Assembly: GCA_011109175.1 (NCBI GenBank)
Contig: RDEW01000017.1
Span: 186,001 to 250,000, forward strand
Source: Dicyema japonicum
Lineage: Eukaryota; Dicyemida; Rhombozoa; Dicyemidae
Direction: 5' to 3'
DNA: 64,000 bases
The translations under genes were made by a program, and so were the position numbers. Positions 53,582-64,000 of the stretch are shown in pieces. A model generated the notes under the pieces. It searched no databases. It saw only the letters and a list, made by a program, of their open reading frames with translations, and was not told the origin of the DNA. How positions within the stretch are numbered: the first letter of the stretch is position 1; each line of letters begins with the position of its first letter.

Positions 53582-55020
53582 CTAATCTCTATATTTCAGC
53601 AAAAAATCGAGATGTTTACTCTTCCTTCCATGGGTAATAGTAATCATATCCACCGTCTAAACAACTCCCACATAATATACCTCCTCATAGAATCGTCCCT
53701 CAACAGGAAGTTCTAAATACGCCCGACATTTCACTATTTTTAAAGCCACAATAGAGAGCATGCAAGAAATCCCATAAAAAATTCTAAATGACATGAAATG
53801 ATGACTTTAGCTGATCGTATATACTCTCCATAGACTCCAAGGCTCCCTTAAAATCCATATGTTCCATTTGCATCAGAGATTGGTAATATTTCAATGACGT
53901 ATAATACACGTGGTAGTAGGAAGCATACTTTGTGTCCACTTTTTCAACAGTTTTTCAATATTGTCAATAAATAGTGCATCGTAATTCTTATCACTTGAAA
54001 ATTAATCCAAAAAAACATATCGGAAAGAAATTGTTCGATTTGTTCACCCATCCGTCTGCGTTGTAGCAAATATTCGTCATCCACTTGGGTCTGACACTTA
54101 CTACAGCTGCCTGACAGATTTATAAGACCACTATGGCACGAAGGACACTTTGTAGCATTGATTTCATTATCAAAGACATCATCTGAGCATCGAGGACATT
54201 GGCAAGTGAAACAGTAGCCTTTTAAAGCGGCATGTCGGTTTGCCTTGTTGCCCAATAAGTCAATATATGTGATGCTAATACTCTGGGTGTTAGAATAAAG
54301 GTTAACCTCTTCCGAGATATTATCAACCGCAATAATTTTCTGTCTAATTCCTCTGTAAACAACGATCGCGTTTGGAACACAGGAATGATTATATTTCGAA
54401 GAGCTAGGCTCAGTTCAGAAGGATATCAACTTTAAATAGAGACCAACTCCTTGTATTCTTGAACAATAGGATTCCCAAATATGGAACGAATTGGTCCGCA
54501 ATTTACAGTAAATTTGGATAAGTTCGCTTGAGTGGATGGACTCGTAGTAATCTCTGCAGTATTTCAAGTCAGATTTAAGATAAGGAATGATTTGTTGATG
54601 TAGAGCCTCATAATCTGAATAAATTATAATGAAATAAGCAAACTTGATGCTAAATCACTGAATGATCTTCCTTGTGGGTCACTTTCTCGGTTCAAAATCC
54701 CTAATTTGTGCTTTGAGTGAATGTTCGGAATACCTTCACTAAAAATTGGAAGAATAAGCGTGTATTATCCGATGGAATTCCGTTTTCAACGAGTTTCTTG
54801 CATTCAAATTTGTGGATTTTCCATGATTTTTTCTAAGCTTAAACGTTAATACAACTTGACAAGATATGCTGCAGTATTTCACGATTTTACAGTTTTGGCA
54901 CATTTTGAGATTTGATTCCGTGAAACACCACGAACATTTCTTATTTACCAAGTCCTGGCTTAAAACATGGGCAAATGGCAGAGATTCCTCGATAACGTCA
55001 CCTGGTCTAAGAAATTTCAT
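53582..55020 (-). CDS. SMYD: SMYD-family SET/MYND lysine methyltransferase
   Basis: SMYD enzymes methylate histone and non-histone lysines. The protein starts MKFLRPGDVIEESLPFAHVL at 55020, then a MYND zinc finger: CSWCFTESNLKMCQNCKIVK, YCSISCQ. A 23-bp intron (54833-54855) is followed by KSWKIHKFECKKLV, completing the C-x-H-x-C end. The SET core shows NHSCVPNAIVVY (family NHSC.PN) near 54360-54390. The post-SET region gives GYCFTCQCPRCSDDVFD and two further CxxC pairs. The helical C-terminus continues through LESMESIYDQLKSSF (about 53800) and, after an intron of about 24 bp, TVDMITITHGRKSKHLDFLL to a stop at 53582, resembling SMYD3. The exact subtype and some C-terminal junctions are open. 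Confidence 0.88.
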
Positions 55021-55069
55021 GTTTTTTAATGCGGTTTATTTAAAATAATTATTTAATTTTATTTATCAA

Positions 55070-55890
55070 ATGTTCTGGAAAAGCTTAGGAGAGTCGTCCG
55101 CGACTTTGTCCTCGTCGAATAAAGATAGATCCCAGCTGATGGATCCTACGCGTTTTTTTGTGGGCTTTTAAATTAAATTGTTAACTCCAGCATTGCTAAC
55201 ATGTAGGAAGCTTACGACCTTTAGGAAGCACGCCGCCAAAACCGATCTCTTCTAACGATCCTCCGCTTTCTTGCTAAGTCCTGGTGGTTAAAACACTTTA
55301 AAGAGATTTTTTCCACCGTAGATAGACTCTGTCCACACCGTAATCTTGACCACCACAGGGATCAGCGATTTTGAAACGCTGTGTCAAAGTAATTTGCTGT
55401 CTTCAATGGCTCGTTTGGGACATACAAAGTCGTTGTCGGGGTAAGATTTCTCTGAGTTTTCTTTACTACGGATGTGTCTACGGTTAGTGGATTTGAGTGA
55501 TTGGAATGTGGGTGGTTCAGGTCAACTGATTGTTGGAGATATTGTCAGCTTCGCATTTTGAGGCAGTCTACCAATGACTCACAGAAGTTTGGCCCGATAT
55601 TGACGAGGATAATCGCGTTGTAATCGAAAAATTGGCATATCGATCCAAATCTTAGATACCACACTCCAGATATGAAATCTTCCTGTGATTAGCCAAGTTT
55701 GCAATGAATAGTTATTTCATTTCATTGACAGAAACAAAGACAACAAATCAAGCTAAAACTGCTAAAAGAACGTGGGTATACTGCGGACGATGACCATTCA
55801 CAGGCACTGAGAACCATCTGTGTTCGCGAGGGCCTCTGTGTCTCAACTCCCAAAACGAAAAATATTCTGAAGCTGTTTTAAAATGTTGTT
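55070..55890 (+). CDS. Unrecognised micro-intron gene
   Basis: The ATG at 55070 opens MFWKSLGESSATLSSSNKDR, then SQLMDPTRFF before a GT. Later exon-like blocks are ISDFETLCQSNLLSSMARLG, LRLVDLSDWNVGGS, LTEVWPDIDEDNRVVIEKLA and QQIKLKLLKERGYTADDDHS, ALRTICVREGLCVSTPKTKN. A stop lies near 55880. They are separated by short GT...AG gaps, but I could not settle all phases and do not recognise the family. It starts about 50 bp from the divergent SMYD start, so the two genes likely share a very short bidirectional promoter. Confidence 0.45.
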
Positions 55891-55969
55891 CAAGTAACAC
55901 TTAAGAATTTCAAAAATCAAAATTTTTTTAAATTAATCGATAAATCAGATAGCTTCGAATCCTCGCTGG

Positions 55970-56145
55970 ATATTTAGTAGAAGGTCCTCTTCCTACGCTC
56001 TGCCCCTTTCTTTCAACGTCCAGTTGACTTCATGTGATCGACTTATCTCAGGAAGTCCCCAGTGCCAGGACGGCATATGAAAAGTAACTTGCTCCCCCCT
56101 ACTCCACTGAATCGGGATGCACTTGAAGGTTCTTTAAAGGACTAA
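55970..56145 (+). repeat. SINE-1 copy (diverged)
   Basis: TTCATGTGATCGACTTATCT, CCCAGTGCCAGGACGGCATA and CTACTCCACTGAATCGGG match the SINE-1 core; the 3' third is lost. Confidence 0.65.
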
Positions 56146-56149
56146 GAAT

Positions 56150-56660
56150 GTAAAATCAATAAATCAAATAATGATGCTAATCTCATGAAACATTACGTCA
56201 GCGTGATGTGCAGCTGTCCCCAACGAATGGACATAACAAATGATCCTAAGGGACAGTTGTCATTGGAAGCCCTCAAGCATTGTTGTATTCTAAGAAGCGA
56301 TCTGATGACGGCAATCGATGCCTTGAAGAACTATATAGCCAGTCATCCACCTAAGACTTCCAAGATTAAGCTTAATTAACTTCAGAGCTCCATTAACATC
56401 AATCACTTAACGGCCAAATTAACATATCAACTCAAAAAGCTATTAATAACACTAAATCCCTATAAGAAGCTTAGCCAACAACGTCACAGAGAATTTCCCA
56501 GAATCCCTGAACCATTTAAATCTCTGAAACCAACACAACAACGTCATTAAGTCTAAAGGATTCTATTAGTAAGACAACACAACCAAAATTAAGAAATAAC
56601 TAACTATCAGTCTCGCTTAGCTTTGACGCATCCCTTCAACTGTGATGGTAGTGGAACTCT
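56150..56660. other. Spacer with a 64-codon open frame
   Basis: A plus-strand frame at 56185-56379 (LSLEALKHCCILRSDLMTAI near its middle) looks mildly coding but has no recognisable domain. It lies 3' of the convergent reticulon gene. I do not call it a gene. Confidence 0.25.
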
Positions 56661-56667
56661 CTCACAG

Positions 56668-57536
56668 CTAACCATCACCACCAAAAGCATACACAAAACT
56701 CATCATAGAGCAGAACCTTGGCTTCGCTTGTCCTGTCAATCGATCAATGGAGTCCTTGTAGGTGTTGAAAAACCACGGAACGGACATGGCAGAAACGGTC
56801 CCTTAAATTACAGTTTCACCCACAAAACCCCAAATAAGAAGCATTGGAAGGGAGATAGCCCTGAATAGGTAAGAAAACATCCAGATGGAGACCACATACT
56901 GCAATTCAGCTTACAACAACCTTCAAGGTCATACAAGGATTTTGAAAATTGCAGACAGAACGGAAGGTTTGAATCACGGAAACAACCCTGGAAAGCAACG
57001 AAGCTACGTTGCCACGGATTTGATCCTCATTCAGCACGAGATAGTCAGTACAGAAACTCCTAGTATGTTAAACACCAATTACTCGAAAAAATTGTTATAA
57101 ACTTGGTAATTAAGTGTCGAGGCTAACTCGTTGTATATCTTCAGAGTGGCAGAGGCTAGAAATACGGCCAGCAGAATATTCGAGACCGCGTAAAGGAAGT
57201 TATTCCAGCAAAAGGCTAGAAAAACACTGACAGAGGTGATTAGTATGGCGAGAGATAGCTGGACGTTCTTCCATAGGATAAGGTCGGACACTGAAATAAT
57301 GATGACTAGGAAACCAAATGTACTGCACTTGCAGGGTTTTTCCACAACAACCTCGAAAGGACAGGTGGGTTCCTCAGCTGTGGTAGTAGAAGATATTGGA
57401 TACCTTGATAAGTCTCCAATGTGCACTGGACGGGAGGTAGATCATCAATTTTAGTTGAAGGTTGAGATGTTTCAGATTCACTTAATATGTCCTCTTCTAG
57501 AGTTAATTCAGGCGGATTATCGTTGAATTCAGCCAT
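56668..57536 (-). CDS. RTN: Reticulon (ER-shaping RHD protein)
   Basis: Reticulons curve ER tubules through hairpins of the reticulon homology domain. The protein starts MAEFNDNPPELTLEEDILSE at 57536 with a short acidic N-terminus. A 26-bp intron (57378-57403) leads to PTCPFEVVVEKP and the RHD: VSDLILWKNVQLSLAILITS (family V.DLLYWRN), then LAFCWNNFLYAVSNILLAVF and TLKIYNELA. After a further intron near 57062-57104 comes DYLVLNEDQIRGNVASLLSR. Intron 56899-56920 (22 bp) gives LKYVVSIWMFSYLFRAISLP. Intron 56802-56828 (27 bp) gives GTVSAMSVPWFFNTYKDSID, matching the family's second hairpin and SVP.IY..Y...ID end. A stop fits at 56668. It looks intact; the second junction is the least certain. Confidence 0.87.
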
Positions 57537-57539
57537 GAG

Positions 57540-58410
57540 AACTCAATTAAGAATGATATATATTTTAATAGATTTATATATTTATTTATATAAATTAATT
57601 AATATATTGAAAATATTTTATTAATATTATCAATTATTTGGAAAATTATGATCACGTAGTTATCTTGCTCTGATCTTTACTGTTGTGTTCTATCGGAATA
57701 AATCATCCATAAGAGCCTCAAAAATTCGTCAATATTTTTGATGAATTTTCGAATTTGACTTTTTTAAACCGGATGCTTTGTATTAGGATTTTGACTTAAT
57801 TGCTAATTTCTTATCTTTGATGCGCTTAGTAGTGTAACAAATCTCTTTTGACTTTTTCTGAGTACTTCAGTTGCATGCATGGAGAAAGCTGATGTCTAGT
57901 TAAGTCTGACCTCAAAAGCTGATAGTTGACTGACTTGTTTGCTGAACGATGACGAATTTTATTCTACCAACCACCCGTCGTTGGATATGGGTTCACTTGA
58001 AACAGTGCATTAAATGCAACGCTTCAGTCAACTCCGCCCGATTTTTACATTCTTTTACCACGTTTTTGACTGTTTAATAGCATCATTAGTTGAAGAATAT
58101 TCACGTTCAACAGGGTGCTCAAATGGCTTTCCTTTTTTGAATCTTGACTCCGTGATGGACGGGGAACTGCAAGGAGCCACGATTATCCAAATTTCAAGCT
58201 GACGAGTAGCTGAGTACAATAAAACAGATATCCTGGGATAACCTGATTAAAACATGTAGCTTACTTGTTGTCCAGATAAGCTAGAAATGAGACAAAGCGA
58301 CAGAAAAATGACTTTTATTTTTTACGGAAAACCCAGTTAAACCAATATTACTACTCGTGGAGTCGTTGACGTGAAACTCATCTTTGTCCTCACTAGAGTT
58401 GCCTGGCACG
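57540..58410. other. Intergenic, no clear gene
   Basis: It is AT-rich 5' flank of the reticulon gene (57540-57720) followed by mixed sequence. A 62-codon plus-strand frame at 58014-58202 has no support. Confidence 0.3.
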
Positions 58411-58418
58411 CCATCTTC

Positions 58419-58646
58419 CTAATTCCACCGAGTGATTAATTGCTGTAGACAAATCTTCCTAATAGTGCACACTCCGTATCTATACTCCACCAACATGGTC
58501 TCTAACGTTTTCTTGAGGACGACAGATTGAATGTATGTTCTAGTTAGAGCATTGATTGCTATGATTTCCAAGTGAGAAAAGGCTAAAGCAACAGAAAATA
58601 GGAGAAAGCATAAATAGTTAAATTTAGACTTTATGCGCATTCTCAT
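58419..58646 (-). CDS. Putative secreted or membrane small protein, unrecognised
   Basis: The 75-codon frame starts MRMRIKSKFNYLCFLLFSVA, a basic start plus hydrophobic stretch like a signal peptide, followed by a helical basic region ending TRWN. There is no known domain. It may be only a first exon. Confidence 0.3.
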   Translation of the reverse strand: MRMRIKSKFNYLCFLLFSVALAFSHLEIIAINALTRTYIQSVVLKKTLETMLVEYRYGVCTIRKICLQQLITRWN

Positions 58647-58717
58647 TCACATTCTTGGACATAAACGTGTCCAGTATTTTGAACTTACATTTGATAATAG
58701 GTTAAATCAAGTTTCCT

Positions 58718-59030
58718 ATGTTCATACAAGAAACAGAAAACCCATTTAAAGAGAGGATTGGTTATTCAAGCGGAGAAATTCCGATCAGTCTTGACGAAGG
58801 ACAGTTTATTTGCAGAAATTTGAGAGGACAGTCCCGGAAGGCAATAAGATCACCGGTGAACTACTCGGGAGTTACTAGAAGGTGAGATTACTTAATTAGT
58901 TGGTTTTGACAAATTTCTCGTGTAATTATCGACCCTTAGCAGACAAATGGATCTACTAACCCATATAAGTTGAAATCTCTGGGATTCTTGTCACAAGTAC
59001 TCATGGCAAAACCCCCGGAATATCAAAAAT
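58718..59030 (+). other. Possible small gene, unrecognised
   Basis: The ATG at 58718 opens MFIQETENPFKERIGYSSGE, then IPISLDEGQFICRNL, reaching AG|GTGAG near 58880. A later open block, STNPYKLKSLGFLSQVLMAK then PPEYQKYKCLR, ends at about 59046. The reading-frame phase across the gap does not fit simply, so this is weak. Confidence 0.3.
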
Positions 59031-59084
59031 ATAAGTGCTTACGTTAAAAATCAATAATTAAAAAAATAAGTAAAATAACAATAT

Positions 59085-61539
<2,455 letters not shown>

Positions 61540-61559
61540 AGTGACCGAACCACTAGTAC

Positions 61560-62815
61560 ACTTATGTCTTTGATCGATTGAATTATCTATAATTGTTTTT
61601 AATTAGAATTACATATTAACTTAATTAAATATTCCTTGTCAGAGGACATACAACAACAACTAAATAAATTATTAAGTTTAAATTTTAATGTATTTCAAAC
61701 TTTATTTTAATTTGCTTAAAATTAGTTTAATAATTTAAATAATCTCATTTTACCGACTATACATAATAATCCTCCAAAAACAGCTCTCTTGGAAAACATA
61801 TTAGCCTTCCATGCCAGTATTTAATGAGAGGTCATGTTCATTCTAATTCGGAAATTGTTATAACCTGGGATCACCTTGCTTTAATATCCTTTTTCTTGTG
61901 GTCTTGGAGTTATTAAATAAATATATAAAAATAGGTTACTTAATCCCAGTTTATTTAAATCGAAATTTAATCTCAGATTATTGCAATCGTGAAAGGCAAT
62001 GCAACGTCGGTAATGTCGGCGGGGACCACTTTGGATGGATTGCTGTGTTAATTAATTATTGTTACTTTTAAAATTTGTTATTAATCTCAGATTATAGAAA
62101 AAAATAATTTTCAAGAAGCCGCACACCTCGATAAGAAGATCTCCTATATGATCCTTCAGTAGAGACTCTTAAGTTTCAATAGAAGCAATGTCTCTAAGTA
62201 CTAGAAGCAATGTCTGTTAACGTCTAATAAATTTGTGCACAGCTTAAAATCTACTAAGTGCGATCAGCGAATCATGAATTTCTAAATTCCTTAAAAACAG
62301 TTCAGCAGAACTTCAAAGTAAATTCTCTAAAACTACGCAGTACTATGAATTGATTGTACAAATTTTGAGATTAAGGTCATAAATGGTCAAGACCCAAAGC
62401 GGATAAACGACAATGTGATTTTCATAGTTACTACGCAATTTTATCGATTTATTGACCATAGCCTTACTACTTCACTGAAACGAAGGAATCAGTTGGTTGA
62501 CCAACAAAATAGTATTCTGTAGCTGTTATACGGACTATTAATAATTAAATTAATAAATTAATTGTTTTGGGTAATTTCCATCTACATTTCTATCGTAACT
62601 AGGTCAACTTCATGATTGATAAAACGAGGTGACGGACTTAGTGAACATCAGAAATTTGAAGTTATGAACAAAGGAAGTGTCACGTAGGACCCGGATTAGA
62701 ATCCCATCCTGCCCTAATTTGAAAAAAATAATATAATTAAACACTACCGCGTTGCCATGAGCACGTAAGATGTCTAGAATTTCGCTCGTACATAACACAC
62801 ATTTTATTTAAGTAA
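61560..62815. other. AT-rich intergenic region
   Basis: The strongly AT-rich 5' flank of the HECT gene (61600-61760) is followed by sequence without convincing coding signal. GAAGCAATGTCT is repeated near 62187 and 62205. A 62-codon minus frame at 62610-62798 lacks support. Confidence 0.35.
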
Positions 62816-62817
62816 AG

Positions 62818-63068
62818 AACAGTTATTATAACTAATCGTAGAGGGAGAACCAAGGAATGCTCTTCACTTTTTTGTTTGTTTTTCTTCTTGTGTGTATGTC
62901 CTTTTGACTCTCCAGTTCCTCAGTGAATCTCCACTGATGACGGCGTCACTCGTCAAGCCCTTTTCGCATCGTAGATGCGTGGAACCTTCCATCAGATGAA
63001 CAGCAGCGAGAATCGAACCCGTGACCTAAGCCACTTTAGCCCGACACCTAACCACTATGCCGCCTGGC
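62818..63068 (-). repeat. SINE-2, best copy, with tRNA-like head
   Basis: On the minus strand it starts GCCAGGCGGCATAGTGGTTA, giving an A-box-like TAGTGGTTAGG. About 35 bp later comes a strong B-box GGGTTCGATTC. The body follows (GGAAGGTTCCACGCATCTAC, GACGCCGTCATCAGTGGAGA, GAGGAACTGGAGAGTC), then an A-rich stretch and CATTCCTTGGTTCTCCCTC. The spacing is that of a tRNA-derived pol III promoter; it is not a functional tRNA gene (no cloverleaf continuation). Confidence 0.82.
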
Positions 63069-63389
63069 TTAAAAAATAAATAATCTTTCAGAAGTTACAG
63101 TATACGATGATAGTTTATGATTCCATATATGAACTTGTGGTAAAATTAATTAAAATAAAAATTTGTAAAAACATTTTGTGGTAAGTTTTTAATTTTTCTT
63201 ATACTCCGAATATAAATAAAAGGAGATTTCTATGGCATGCTCTTAGAATAGACCTAGAGTTAGGACTGAACATACAAAAATGGAAAAAATTAACTATTCG
63301 TTTGATTTCTCGTGCTGCAAAGTCTTTTTTATTTTCGAGACTCATGAACGACACTTCATCAATTCTATATCTCCCACCTTTACGATTTG

Positions 63390-63565
63390 CTCTTCCCCAC
63401 TCAACTGGAGGGGTTTTCACAACTGCATGTAATGGAGGTCTTACCTTTTATGTTGATTCCGGATGGACTCTGTTTCTGTAGAAGTGGAAACTGGATACAC
63501 TTAATTAGTTGGCTACTTTAACTTCTTTCTCGGTGTATCCTGGGTTAATAAATAAATAATATCTC
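63390..63565 (+). repeat. SINE-1 3' half
   Basis: CTCTTCCCCACTCAACTGGA, GGATGGACTCTGTTTCTG, GAAGTGGAAACTGGATACAC and CTCGGTGTATCCTGGGTTAA with a TAAATAAATAA tail follow the 22850-23175 copy almost base for base. Confidence 0.85.
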
Positions 63566-63587
63566 CCAATAACATTATCGGGAAATA

Positions 63588-63665
63588 AGCTTAATGTTGT
63601 GTGTATGAATATATGCGACACGATAATTCAGTTGTCTAGTTTTGATTTAAAGTTCTTAGGAGACT
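63588..63665 (+). repeat. Dispersed repeat shared with 36.7 and 37.4 kb
   Basis: AGCTTAATGTTGTGTGTATG followed by GCGACACGATAATTCAG matches the pair of repeats flanking the LINE at 36.7-37.45 kb. Its form (TGTATG...GGCACxATAACTC) is like 3' sequences of some RTE-type elements. The remainder of the window to 64000 shows no gene. Confidence 0.55.
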
Positions 63666-64000
63666 TGAAATAAGTACTTTATTATTACATTTGTAAGAAG
63701 AAGAGTGTTTAAATTAGCAGTATAAAAAATCAAGTTTTGATTTTTACACACGTGGGATGTCTCCCATTATCACCCATCTTCGGGATCTCTGGGATCTTGC
63801 ATTAGTGCCTAGAAATGATTAAAGTGGAAAGTTTTTGAAATTAGCATTGAGGTCACGCCACTTGACTGGATGATATTGATCGAATTTTTCAGAAACTCAA
63901 ATTCTTCATACTTGAACGATATTTCCAAACGAATAATATTATGCCAGGACAAGAATACTCACAATACCACTACTGGATGCTTTCATGAGACGAGAGTAAC

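Noticed and set aside
62990-63060. Candidate tRNA gene from A- and B-box motifs
   Set aside because: The sequence does not close a cloverleaf and continues into a repeated SINE body found at several sites.

Overview
Organism. This is a metazoan nuclear window, and the best fit is a dicyemid mesozoan (a Dicyema-like parasite of cephalopod kidneys). Conserved animal genes look shattered in six-frame translation, but the breaks close exactly when GT...AG introns of about 22-28 bp are removed. I placed more than 30 such micro-introns by matching remembered protein families. Introns this short are the published hallmark of dicyemids; the species call is inference. The sequence is AT-rich, with no bacterial gene order and no CRISPR array.

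Host genes, left to right: TFIIS (1658-2530, -), D-aminoacyl-tRNA deacylase DTD1 (6071-6618, -), two unrecognised genes around 6678-8075 (-) with a local duplication, GDP-mannose pyrophosphorylase GMPPB (8114-9351, -), an unrecognised small gene (13088-13500, +), androglobin (14255-about 19391, -), a tetraspanin (21046-21800, -), a broken sushi/CCP membrane receptor (23290-25425, +), ribosomal protein L10a/uL1 (34507-35258, -), nucleoporin NUP155 (43168-47715, +), an ING-type PHD-finger protein (49968-50842, +), a SMYD methyltransferase (53582-55020, -), a reticulon (56668-57536, -) and a NEDD4-type HECT ubiquitin ligase (59085-about 61539, -). They are unrelated housekeeping, ciliary and membrane genes, not an operon. 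Most are complete despite looking fragmented. Several further open, micro-intron-bearing loci are described but not named.

Mobile DNA. The stretches 9.6-14.2, 19.5-21.0, 25.4-34.3, 35.7-43.1 and 47.7-53.4 kb are mostly retroelements. LINE-A is an APE-type non-LTR family with one copy that has a 991-codon open frame (28073-31048) carrying a 2A-like ribosome-skipping motif before the endonuclease; at least five remnants surround it. A second family ends in a Cys/His knuckle and an RPDG...WD (restriction-like endonuclease) domain and has about nine degraded copies. A third, different family of that kind lies at 26.0-27.0 kb. Further LINE C-termini, two tRNA-derived SINE families, pogo/Tigger, Tc1 and hAT remnants fill the rest. 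SINE-1 ends in nearly the same 3' tail as LINE-A, suggesting LINE-A mobilises it. A 753-bp pogo element sits in a CCP exon with a TA duplication; removing it restores the reading frame across the site.
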